Part shown: piece after piece, positions 37,025-45,972 of the stretch
Layout of the letters: every line of letters starts with the position of its first letter
Position numbering within the stretch: position 1 is the stretch's first letter
Origin: an uncultured Flavobacteriales bacterium
GTDB lineage: Bacteria > Bacteroidota > Bacteroidia > Flavobacteriales > Crocinitomicaceae
Length of the DNA stretch: 64,000 bases
Assembly (NCBI GenBank): GCA_946480085.1
Contig: CAMLHZ010000014.1
Coordinates: 1-64,000, forward strand
Direction of reading: 5' to 3'
Program-made: the position numbers and the translations under genes
The notes under the pieces: generated by a model
What the model saw: only the letters and a program-made list of their open reading frames with translations
What the model was told of the DNA's origin: nothing
The model's database searches: none

Positions 37025-37276
37025 CTATTCTGCAGTTACAGAGAATGTGTAGCTTTCCATAATTTGGTTTGAAAGAAGCTTTTTACAAGCCTCTTCAACT
37101 TTACTTGTTGCTTCAGCCTCGTTTGAAGCTTCAACAAATAAGCGTACGTGACGACCAATACGAACTCCTGAAATTTCAGGTAAACCAATGGTTGGCATAC
37201 TGTTACTAACTGCTTTCCCTTGAGGATCTAACAATGCGTCTAATGGCATTACATCGATTTCTGCTTTGAATTTCAT
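37025..37276 (-). CDS. purS: Phosphoribosylformylglycinamidine synthase subunit PurS
   Basis: The 83-residue protein has the PurS size and pattern: an opening KFKAEIDVMPLDALLDPQGK, then ISGVRIGRHVRLFVE and a C-terminal helix-strand unit. PurS joins PurL and PurQ in the fourth step of purine synthesis, where it forms part of the ammonia channel. The expected purL and purQ neighbours are absent here. Instead the start overlaps the end of pssA by four bases (ATGA), so PurS is translated together with a phospholipid enzyme. Confidence 0.88.
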   Translation of the reverse strand: MKFKAEIDVMPLDALLDPQGKAVSNSMPTIGLPEISGVRIGRHVRLFVEASNEAEATSKVEEACKKLLSNQIMESYTFSVTAE

Positions 37277-38130
37277 GCGTTCGTTTTTTTCCGAAGAAGA
37301 TTATTAATGAATGATAATTTCAGGTACAAAATTATAATAATTGGAATGGACCAGAACAATAAAGTAGGAATAAGTATTCCACAACTTATTAAGAATATGT
37401 ATCTGATCTCGTTTCCAGCCCATTTGAATGACTTGAATTTCAAGGCAAACAAAGGTAATTCAGACACCAACATTAAGGACATTACCACAATGATTGGAAT
37501 CAAAACCCAAGGCTGAATCAACCACATAATTAGGTTATGCTCCCAACCCGTGGTATTCCCGTAATGCGTTAACAACAGCGGAAACGCCATAAAGAAAATG
37601 GTGTTTGCCGGAGTTGGAAGCCCAATAAATGATTCTGATTGGCGTGTATCGATATTGAATTTTGCAAGGCGGAATAGGGAGAAAAATGTGATAATTAACG
37701 CTGCAAATGGCAACATGACTTGAGTATAATCCATTTGAAACATAGAAACTTGTGTTCCAGAAAGAGACATTTCCCATGCATTAGACGAAACAAAGCACAT
37801 CGCAAGCATTGAAGATTGATCAAAAACACTATCCATCCCTATTGAATATAAATCTTTACTCAAAACTGAAAAGACCAGAACGAAAAGCATAATAATCCCT
37901 GGTGCCAAACCAAAAGAGATCATATCCGCCAAAGAATCGAGCTGTTTACCTAGTTCTCCCTGTTGTTTCAGAATTCGTGCAAGGAAACCATCTAAGAAAT
38001 CCAAAATCGCAGCGAGAAAAATGAAATAAGGTGCAATATCAATTCTTCCTGCAAAGGCAAGAATGATTGCAAAAACACCACAAAGCATGTTACCGGCTGT
38101 AAATAAGTTAGGTATATTGAACATTTTCAT
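37273..38130 (-). CDS. pssA: CDP-diacylglycerol-serine O-phosphatidyltransferase
   Basis: The 285-residue inner-membrane protein has about eight hydrophobic segments. The CDP-alcohol phosphotransferase motif is complete: DFLDGFLAR followed by ILKQQGEL, then GKQLDSLAD, fitting D-x2-DG-x2-AR-x8-G-x3-D-x3-D. It makes phosphatidylserine, the precursor of phosphatidylethanolamine. The N-terminal IPNLFTAGNMLCGV is typical of the class II membrane-embedded enzyme. It is the first gene of a two-gene unit with purS. Confidence 0.92.
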   Translation of the reverse strand: MKMFNIPNLFTAGNMLCGVFAIILAFAGRIDIAPYFIFLAAILDFLDGFLARILKQQGELGKQLDSLADMISFGLAPGIIMLFVLVFSVLSKDLYSIGMDSVFDQSSMLAMCFVSSNAWEMSLSGTQVSMFQMDYTQVMLPFAALIITFFSLFRLAKFNIDTRQSESFIGLPTPANTIFFMAFPLLLTHYGNTTGWEHNLIMWLIQPWVLIPIIVVMSLMLVSELPLFALKFKSFKWAGNEIRYIFLISCGILIPTLLFWSIPIIIILYLKLSFINNLLRKKTNA

Positions 38131-38263
38131 AGAATGAATGAATATTGGATGCTACAAATTCTTCTTAAAAGCGTAAATTTACTCTTGATTTTAAGATTTC
38201 GCTGATCGAATGCAATTTTTTAAGCTTTTATAAGTTATTGCAACAGCAGAAAGAAAAAAGTTT

Positions 38264-39367
38264 ATGAAGCAAACCCTCATTGTTCTAACAACAGCATTAA
38301 CTGCTGTATTTGGCTTCGGTCAATCCGACGTAGCACCTAAATACTCCAACGAATTTTTACAAATTGGTGTAGGTGCGGATGCACTTGGCCTTTCAAACGC
38401 AGTTGTAGCACAAACACGCGGTGTAACCAGTGGTTATTGGAATCCAGCTGGTTTAACCGGTACAGACAAATGGCTCGATGTAAGTCTAATGCACTCTGAA
38501 TACTTTGCTGGTATTGCGAAATACGATTACATTGGATTGGCGCATCAAATTGACGATAAAAGTTCTGCCGGACTATCTATTATCCGATTTGCAGTTGACG
38601 ATATCCCAAACACAACTCAGCTTATTGACAATGAAGGAAATGTGGATTATGATAGAATCACAACATTCACAGCTTCAGATATGGCATTTTTGTTCTCTTA
38701 CGCCAGAAAACTTCCAGTTGAAGGATTAAGCGTAGGAGGGAATTTCAAGATCATTCACAGAAAAGCGGGTGATTTCGCAAAATCATGGGGATTTGGAATT
38801 GACGCCGGAGCGACATACGAAATTGAAAACAAGTGGAAATTTGGTGCAGTTGTTCGGGATGTTACCTCAACATTCAATGCATGGATCTTTACATTAGATG
38901 ATGCTACCAAAGAAGTTTTTCAGGCTACTGGAAATGAAATCCCTCAAAATGGACTCGAACTCACTTTACCCAGAATTATTTTAGGAGGTTACAGAAAGGT
39001 TGAATTTGGTTCAAAAGGTCTTTATAGTTCAGGAGAATTAGATATTGACTTTACAACTGACGGAAGAAGAAACACCTTATTTCAAACAGGCTTGATCAGT
39101 GGCGACCCACATTTGGGACTGGCTTTCGGATTCAAAGACATTGTTTGTTTAAGAGGCGGTATTTCTAATCTGCAATACGAGAAGGATTTTGACGACAAAA
39201 AGCACTTGACCATTCAGCCGAATATTGGAATTGGGCTTCATTTCAAAAATGTATACCTCGATTACGCATTTACGGATATTGGCGATCAAAGTACCGCACT
39301 TTACTCTCATGTGATTTCACTTCGTCTACTACTTAATAAACCCGCCAACGCGATTGTACCTCAATAA
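38264..39367 (+). CDS. PorV2-like outer-membrane protein of the type IX sorting system
   Basis: The 367-residue protein has a Sec signal peptide (cleavage near FGQ, residue 20) and a beta-barrel pattern in the mature part. Typical PorV/PorQ-family features are present: the early GVGADALGLSNAVVAQTRG and SGYWNPAGL segments, and strands such as KYDYIGLAHQI. Family knowledge: PorV binds T9SS cargo sorting domains and hands them to the PorU sortase at the outer membrane. The next gene, eight bases downstream, encodes a large C25-type sortase-like protein. This is the paired arrangement usually called PorV2-PorU2. Confidence 0.82.
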   Translation: MKQTLIVLTTALTAVFGFGQSDVAPKYSNEFLQIGVGADALGLSNAVVAQTRGVTSGYWNPAGLTGTDKWLDVSLMHSEYFAGIAKYDYIGLAHQIDDKSSAGLSIIRFAVDDIPNTTQLIDNEGNVDYDRITTFTASDMAFLFSYARKLPVEGLSVGGNFKIIHRKAGDFAKSWGFGIDAGATYEIENKWKFGAVVRDVTSTFNAWIFTLDDATKEVFQATGNEIPQNGLELTLPRIILGGYRKVEFGSKGLYSSGELDIDFTTDGRRNTLFQTGLISGDPHLGLAFGFKDIVCLRGGISNLQYEKDFDDKKHLTIQPNIGIGLHFKNVYLDYAFTDIGDQSTALYSHVISLRLLLNKPANAIVPQ

Positions 39368-39375
39368 ATGAGCTT

Positions 39376-42300
39376 ATGAAAAATCTTTATCTATTCTTGC
39401 TTTTTTGCTGCTTAGCCGTAACTGGTCGTGCTCAAACATACGGTAACGAATGGATAGATTATTCCCAGAAGTATTACAAATTCGATGTGCTTCAAAGTGG
39501 TTTATTTAAGATCGATTACAATACACTTGTTGCTGCAGGAGTTCCTGTTGCAAGCATTCTCTCTTCAGAATTTCAAATATTTGGTCGCGACAAAGAGGTT
39601 CCATTATATGTTGTAGATAATAATGATAACACATTCGATTCGGGTGATTATTTTGTTTTTGCCGCGAAGAAAAATGATGGCTGGCTGGATTCTACGATCT
39701 ATAACAATCCTGCAGGAATGGCCAATCCGGGTGTCAGCCTGATTAATGACACCATTCATTACTTTTTCAGCTGGAAACCTGGCGGAACAGGATTGAGATA
39801 CAATCTAGTTACGGATACCGATTACAACTCTTTTACTCCAATTAATTACGTTCTTAAAGAAGTAAGGTCAGAATACTTCAGTGAATATTTCGACGGAATC
39901 GTAAGTAACGATGCTGTTGGAAGTGCTTACTGTAATGGTGAAGGTTATGGTTTCGGCCCGCTTTTAAATACCGGAACAGCTATCGAAACTCAAAACATCG
40001 GTATTCAAACGCCGAATTTATATAGTGGAACTGATGCCCCCCAACCTAAGTTTGAGTTTCGATCATCCAGCGCTTCAAATTCAGAGTCTAACTCCGTATA
40101 CAATCACCACTTACGTGTCACGTTCGGACCAGTTCAGTTGATCGATTCGTCCTGGTACGGATATCAACAACACATCAAAACGCAGCTTTTACCTCACAAT
40201 GTATTGAGCAACGGAACATCAACTTTTCAGTTCAGTATTATTGGTGATGTTACTGCGGTCTTAGACCGACAAGCTATAACTTACACGAATCTTGTTTACA
40301 ACAGACAATTAAACTCGGGAGGTTTAACTTCAGACGCCTTTACAGTTCTGAATAACAGCTTAGAAACCAAGTCGCGTTTAGATCTATTGAATTTCAATTC
40401 ATCCAGTTCATTTGCCGTTTATGAAAATGGCGGATTACCGAGAATTCAGTTTTCCACCATCAACTCAGGAACACATCAGTTCCTAATACCAAATAGCACC
40501 AGCTCGGACAGGACTCCGGTTCAAGTATTTGGGTTAGATCAAACAATCGCAGTAACAACATTGTTACCAGTTAACGGAACAGGGTCATTTAATGATTACA
40601 GTTTAGTTGCGGCAGATTCCATGTTGATCATCATTACGCATCCGATATTTTCTGCGGCGGCAAACAATTACAAAACATACCGACAATCTGCAGCAGGAGG
40701 CGCATATCCAACAGCCTTGGTTTACTTCAATGATATTTCTGAACAGTTTGGAGGTGGAGTTCCAATGCATCCTGCAGCCATACGAAGATTTGTAAACTAC
40801 CTGTACAACATTACAACCGTAAAACCTGCAGCGTTGTTATTACTTGGAAAAGGAGTTGTTCCTTTTGAACACAGATCTACTCCATCCATTGCACAATACA
40901 ACCTGGTTCCAACATTGGGCTATCCGGGTTCCGACATCGCAATTACTTCCGGACTCGGAAACACAATTTACGATCCCTTGATTCCAACTGGTCGAATTTC
41001 AGTTTACACCAATACGGAATTACAAAATTATTTGGATAAAGTCATTCAGTACGATAGTTATCAGGTAAGCAACGCATTGAACTTTGAAACCAATCTTAAC
41101 AATCAGAAGCAAATTCTTCATTTCGTAGGTGGTTCGAGCGCCAGTCAGCAAAACCAGTTTCAGGGCTTCATGAATAATATGAAGAATATTATTGAAGACA
41201 GTTTGTATGCAGGAAATGTGATCAACTATTTCAAAACAACAAGTAATCCACTCGATCCAACAGTTGTTGCCGGAGTCACTGAAATTATCTCCAGTGGGGT
41301 TTCTCTAATGACTTTTTTCGGTCACGCTGCTGCTTCAAACAATGGATTCGAAATAAATATTGACGAACCGAGCAATTGGAACAATCAGGGCAAATACCCA
41401 ATCGTAATTGGGAACTCTTGTCACAATGGAAACCTGTATGCTGCGAATTACCTTTCCACTTCTGAACAGTTTGTAAACACACCTCAAGAAGGTGCAATTG
41501 CGTTCATTTCGAGTGTTGGAATTGGCTATGCCGATCATTTATCATATTACTCAACGGAACTGTACAGGCACTTTTCTAACAAAAGTTTTGGTATGCCAAT
41601 TGGCTATCAAATGAAGGAGGCAATCAGAGATCTGCAAGCTCCTAATCAGAACATCTACTTTGAGACTACTTATCAGCAAATGGCGTTGAACGGTGACCCA
41701 TTGATCAAATTAAACTTTCAACGAAAACCTGAAATTTCAATTCAATCCAGTGACATCTCTTTTTCGCCAACAACGATTGATCTGAATACTCCGGAAATTA
41801 ACGTTCAGTTTAAGATCAAAAATCTTGGTGCCGCAATTAATGATTCGATTCTAGTTGAGGTAAGACGAAATTTCCCGCAAAGCAATGATGATTCTTTGAT
41901 CTCATTTTACATACCGCAGTTAAATTACGATACGGTAATCACAAAATCATTTCCACTTCAACCGGAAATCAGCGGTGGAATTAACCAATTTACTGTAAGC
42001 GTTGATCTACCAACCGTATATCAGGAAGGTTTTGAAGAAATTACCAACAACAACGCAAGTGCTAATCTTTTTGTCCCAATTGGTGGAATCAATCCCATCT
42101 GGCCATACAATTATGCGGTTGTTCCTTACGACACAGTTACAGTCAAAGCTTCAACTATCAATCCAATTGCAAGCCTAAATACTTATTTATTTGAGTTAGA
42201 CACCACAGATACCTACGACAGTCCGCAATTGCGTAAATTCTCAGTAACTGAACTTGGTGGAGTAAAATCCGTACCATATGCATCATGGTTAAACAATTCC

Positions 42301-44511
42301 GGCGGCTCATTTCCATTGATCTGTTCGGATAGTACTGTTTATTTCTGGCGCGTAGCGGTAGATAGCTCAGTTCTCAACTGGACAGAATTTTCATTCCAAT
42401 ACATTCCTGGAAAACGTGGATGGGGACAAGATCACTTCTTTCAGTTCAAAAACAATGATTTCAACAGCCTCCAATACAATAGAACAACACGTCAACGGGA
42501 ATGGCTGACAGGTCAGGCTCACACGCTTTACGCGGCCGCTACAGATAATTATGATGATTATGAAAATCAATGGGGGCTTGACGGTGGATTGATCGATTAT
42601 GCAACTGTTTTATGTAATACACCAGGTATTTACGTTGGAGTAATTGATCCCATTACGCTCGAGCCATGGATGACCAAATTTGGAACTCAAAATCCAACTC
42701 ACGACTTCGGAAATGGAAATACAGATGGCGGCTATTGTCAACATAACAGAGCTGAAGGTTTTTTCGCTTTTGACCAAACAGATCCAGCGCAATTAGCCGC
42801 ATTTGAAAACATGATTGAAAACGAAATTCCTGATGGACATTACGTATCGATCTATACAACAACAGAAACCAAATACTCGCTTTGGGATGTCAATCAACCA
42901 AGCTTGTACACCATGTTCCAAAATCTTGGATCAACACAGGTAAACAATACACAGCCTGAAAAACCTTTTGTAATGATCTTCAAAAAAGGAGACCCCGCAT
43001 CTTTGGTAGAAAAGCATTATCCCGACACAACAACAGCACTTGGTTTAAATAGAATCGTTTACGTTGAGTTCCCATTTGTTGAAAGCAATTTTGAAGGTGT
43101 TGAAATAACCCCATTAATCGGACCTTCATTTGAATGGCAAACACTTTATTGGAAGCGAGATTCACTGGATTTAACAGCAGTTGACAGTGTTCGACTTAGA
43201 ATAGAAGAATTCAACATTAATCAGGAATACGTAAACACGATTGATACTGTTTTCAGTCCAAACGATTCTATTTTGAACCTAAACACAATTGTTGACGCGG
43301 TTACATACCCATATATTCGATTAAATATTTACAACTCGGATAGAGTAAACTTCACTCCTGCTCAAATTGACAGATTGCACGTTTTGTATTCGCCAGTACC
43401 AGAAGCAGCGATAGACGGAAGTATTGGTTACTACCTGTCTCCTCTTCAGGACACCATTCAGGAAGGGCAAAACATCAACTTTGCCGTTGACATTAGAAAC
43501 GTCAGTGATTACGATATGGATTCGCTTTTGGTGAGTTACAAAATAGAAGACGCGAACCACGTAATGCATTCTATACCATATGTTCGCCAGGAACCATTGC
43601 TGCATGGCGATGTAATGAGAGACACAATTACTTTCTCAACATTGGATTATCCAGGTTATAATGGCTTTTGGATGGAAGTAAATCCATATATAAACGGAAG
43701 TTTGGTTGTGACCGACCAATTGGAACAATTCCATTTCAACAATATACTCTACTTACCTTTTATTGTTGATGGAGATGATGAACATCCTATACTCGATGTT
43801 ACTTTTGACGGAAGACATATCTTAAACGGCGACATTGTAAATCCTGAAAGCGAGATCTTGATCACACTCAAAGATGAAAATCCATACCTGGTGATGGACA
43901 ACATCTCGGACACCACTCACTTCGGAGTCTACATTACCGACCCACAAGGAAACATTAAACGAATTCCATTCATTGACGGAAATGGCAACGTAGTTATGCA
44001 ATGGTATCCAGCTGAAGCGCAAAATAAGAAGTTCAAAATTCTATACCCTTCTTATTTCACTACCGACGGAACATACACTTTACTTGTTCAGGGCTCTGAC
44101 AGAAGCGGAAACATTTCAGGAGATTACGAATACAAAGTAACCTTTGAAGTAATTCGTGAAAGCTCTATCACTTATTTAATGAATTATCCAAATCCGTTCA
44201 GCACAAGTACCCGATTTGTATTTACACTGACCGGAACTCAGGAACCGGAAGAAGTACTTATTCAGATCATGACTGTTACAGGTAAGATCGTTCGTGAAAT
44301 TACAGAAGATGAATTAGGAAAAATCTATATTGGAAGAAACATTACTGAGTTTGCCTGGGATGGAACTGATGAGTTTGGTGACCGATTGGCAAATGGCGTT
44401 TATCTGTACCGAGTGAAAGCCAAAATAGACGGTGAAGATATCAAACACCGTGACTCTGATGCTGACACTTACTTCAAGGAGGAATTTGGGAAGATGTACT
44501 TGATGAGATAG
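39376..44511 (+). CDS. PorU2-like gingipain-family (C25) sortase
   Basis: The 1711-residue protein has a Sec signal peptide (cleavage near GRAQ, residue 21). Its peptidase C25 domain lies at about 410-790, with the catalytic pair His650 in MTFFGHAAA and Cys682 in VIGNSCHNGNLY. N-terminal and C-terminal regions are long beta-sandwich series. Very long cargo-like segments occur around 900-1450 and a FlgD-like Ig fold is at the end (SITYLMNYPNPFST). Family knowledge: PorU cleaves T9SS sorting domains and attaches cargo to A-LPS; PorU2 is a longer paralogue of less clear role. It sits directly behind the PorV2-like gene. The C-terminus lacks the standard KxxVxK-type ending of cargo domains, in keeping with a secretion component. 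Confidence 0.83.
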   Translation: MKNLYLFLLFCCLAVTGRAQTYGNEWIDYSQKYYKFDVLQSGLFKIDYNTLVAAGVPVASILSSEFQIFGRDKEVPLYVVDNNDNTFDSGDYFVFAAKKNDGWLDSTIYNNPAGMANPGVSLINDTIHYFFSWKPGGTGLRYNLVTDTDYNSFTPINYVLKEVRSEYFSEYFDGIVSNDAVGSAYCNGEGYGFGPLLNTGTAIETQNIGIQTPNLYSGTDAPQPKFEFRSSSASNSESNSVYNHHLRVTFGPVQLIDSSWYGYQQHIKTQLLPHNVLSNGTSTFQFSIIGDVTAVLDRQAITYTNLVYNRQLNSGGLTSDAFTVLNNSLETKSRLDLLNFNSSSSFAVYENGGLPRIQFSTINSGTHQFLIPNSTSSDRTPVQVFGLDQTIAVTTLLPVNGTGSFNDYSLVAADSMLIIITHPIFSAAANNYKTYRQSAAGGAYPTALVYFNDISEQFGGGVPMHPAAIRRFVNYLYNITTVKPAALLLLGKGVVPFEHRSTPSIAQYNLVPTLGYPGSDIAITSGLGNTIYDPLIPTGRISVYTNTELQNYLDKVIQYDSYQVSNALNFETNLNNQKQILHFVGGSSASQQNQFQGFMNNMKNIIEDSLYAGNVINYFKTTSNPLDPTVVAGVTEIISSGVSLMTFFGHAAASNNGFEINIDEPSNWNNQGKYPIVIGNSCHNGNLYAANYLSTSEQFVNTPQEGAIAFISSVGIGYADHLSYYSTELYRHFSNKSFGMPIGYQMKEAIRDLQAPNQNIYFETTYQQMALNGDPLIKLNFQRKPEISIQSSDISFSPTTIDLNTPEINVQFKIKNLGAAINDSILVEVRRNFPQSNDDSLISFYIPQLNYDTVITKSFPLQPEISGGINQFTVSVDLPTVYQEGFEEITNNNASANLFVPIGGINPIWPYNYAVVPYDTVTVKASTINPIASLNTYLFELDTTDTYDSPQLRKFSVTELGGVKSVPYASWLNNSGGSFPLICSDSTVYFWRVAVDSSVLNWTEFSFQYIPGKRGWGQDHFFQFKNNDFNSLQYNRTTRQREWLTGQAHTLYAAATDNYDDYENQWGLDGGLIDYATVLCNTPGIYVGVIDPITLEPWMTKFGTQNPTHDFGNGNTDGGYCQHNRAEGFFAFDQTDPAQLAAFENMIENEIPDGHYVSIYTTTETKYSLWDVNQPSLYTMFQNLGSTQVNNTQPEKPFVMIFKKGDPASLVEKHYPDTTTALGLNRIVYVEFPFVESNFEGVEITPLIGPSFEWQTLYWKRDSLDLTAVDSVRLRIEEFNINQEYVNTIDTVFSPNDSILNLNTIVDAVTYPYIRLNIYNSDRVNFTPAQIDRLHVLYSPVPEAAIDGSIGYYLSPLQDTIQEGQNINFAVDIRNVSDYDMDSLLVSYKIEDANHVMHSIPYVRQEPLLHGDVMRDTITFSTLDYPGYNGFWMEVNPYINGSLVVTDQLEQFHFNNILYLPFIVDGDDEHPILDVTFDGRHILNGDIVNPESEILITLKDENPYLVMDNISDTTHFGVYITDPQGNIKRIPFIDGNGNVVMQWYPAEAQNKKFKILYPSYFTTDGTYTLLVQGSDRSGNISGDYEYKVTFEVIRESSITYLMNYPNPFSTSTRFVFTLTGTQEPEEVLIQIMTVTGKIVREITEDELGKIYIGRNITEFAWDGTDEFGDRLANGVYLYRVKAKIDGEDIKHRDSDADTYFKEEFGKMYLMR

Positions 44512-44521
44512 AATTCAAAAT

Positions 44522-44556
44522 TTTAAATGCCTAAATTTTAAAATTTAGCATTTAAA
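44522..44556. repeat. AT-rich inverted repeat between convergent genes
   Basis: TTTAAATGC-C-TAAATTTT is followed directly by AAAATTTA-GCATTTAAA, so 17 bases pair with one bulged C and no loop. It lies between the PorU2-like gene and the convergent phosphatase gene. It may be a bidirectional terminator or a cruciform-prone mobile repeat. Confidence 0.7.
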
Positions 44557-44568
44557 CGTTTAACATTT

Positions 44569-45804
44569 TCAAAAGAATCTACACGAAAAAATCGCGGTAT
44601 CATCTACCAACTTCAGATTCCCTTTCCATTCATCCAATTTTGAGAAAATGATATTGTTCATATCCTCCATGCTCAGTTTATTGAAACTGTGAACGATTCT
44701 GATCAGTTGCTCCAATTCAAAGTGTTCTTTTTTGTCGTTCTCTAACTCAACCACACCGTCGGTATAAAGCACCATAGTTGTATTAGGTTCAAGGATTTCG
44801 GTTCCAACTTCAAGAAAAGGCAATTCATCAAACATCCCTAAACCAACACATCCTTTCTCAAGTAGAACACTCTCTTTTCCATCGGTAATAAATGGTTGAT
44901 TGTGTCCTGCATTCACATAGGTAAGCTCACGTGTATTGGCATTATAAGTTGCAATGAAAAATGTAATAAACTTCTCACCCATTGCGCTTCTCACTACCGT
45001 TTTATTCAACTCAATGATCAACGTTCGCATATCGAACCATTGAAATTGCACAAACGCACGCACTGTGGCTTGAAAGTTCGCCATCAGCATAGCAGCACTT
45101 ACTCCTTTTCCGGAAACATCGGCAATACAAATCACATAGCGATCATCATCCAACGGAATAAAATCGTAATAATCACCACTTACAATGTGCCGGGGAATAA
45201 AACGCGCAGAAACATCCATACGCTTATTCGAAGGCAAAACTGCAGGGAATAAAAGTTTCTGCATTTCAGAAGCTACTTCCAGCTCTTTTTTCAGTCGTTC
45301 CTGCTTAAGTTGTTCTGATGCCAAACGCTTATTTTCAATTGCCATTACAACAATACTTGTCAGCGTCTGCACAAAACTCATGCTCTTCAGCGCTTCAGAA
45401 AGACGTTGATGTCGTTTTTCAATTCCACCAATAAGCAAATAAGCTAAAGGCTGTTCTTTGTTCAGAATTGGGATCACCACGTCAAAATCAGAAAGAACTG
45501 AACTCTGGCTTGATTCAATAACCGTTATTTCTCTAAAGCGACTCAATTCAGAAACAACAGAAATATCCTTTACTCTACTCCTTGTACCTACACGAAGTAA
45601 ACAGGAAAAACTACCTTGTTTATTGAATAGTACAAACCTATCGAATCCCAGTTGTTCACGCATTATGAACTCGAAAAGGCGTGTAATTTGGTCAACGGAT
45701 TGATTTGAGGTAATTGCGCGCGAAATTTCCAACAACGAGTTCAGGTGAAATTCATCTTCGTGAACTTCAGTCTTTAATCTTGTTAAAAGTTGTTGATTCG
45801 GCAT
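44569..45804 (-). CDS. PP2C-family protein phosphatase with GAF-like sensor domain
   Basis: The 411-residue cytoplasmic protein has an N-terminal GAF-like domain (about 20-165), then a linking coiled coil (ENKRLASEQLKQERLKKE). A C-terminal SpoIIE/RsbU-type phosphatase covers about 195-411. The metal-binding motifs are SGDYYDFIPL, CIADVSGKGVSAAMLMA, AGHNQPF and LYTDGVVELEN. Family knowledge: such proteins dephosphorylate anti-sigma-factor antagonists in partner-switching systems. No STAS or HPK partner gene is nearby, so the target must be elsewhere. Confidence 0.88.
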   Translation of the reverse strand: MPNQQLLTRLKTEVHEDEFHLNSLLEISRAITSNQSVDQITRLFEFIMREQLGFDRFVLFNKQGSFSCLLRVGTRSRVKDISVVSELSRFREITVIESSQSSVLSDFDVVIPILNKEQPLAYLLIGGIEKRHQRLSEALKSMSFVQTLTSIVVMAIENKRLASEQLKQERLKKELEVASEMQKLLFPAVLPSNKRMDVSARFIPRHIVSGDYYDFIPLDDDRYVICIADVSGKGVSAAMLMANFQATVRAFVQFQWFDMRTLIIELNKTVVRSAMGEKFITFFIATYNANTRELTYVNAGHNQPFITDGKESVLLEKGCVGLGMFDELPFLEVGTEILEPNTTMVLYTDGVVELENDKKEHFELEQLIRIVHSFNKLSMEDMNNIIFSKLDEWKGNLKLVDDTAIFSCRFF

Positions 45805-45972
45805 AAAGCAATTTCAATACTGAATCTGTAAAACACAGATTTCCTCAATATAAAATTACAGGATACGAAACCGCTTTAAACTACTTGTTTACAATAGTTA
45901 TGAGGCTGGAAATGTTAATTAGATATTTTCCCAAAACTTCGGCACTCGATTACAGAAGTCTAGTTATAAAAT

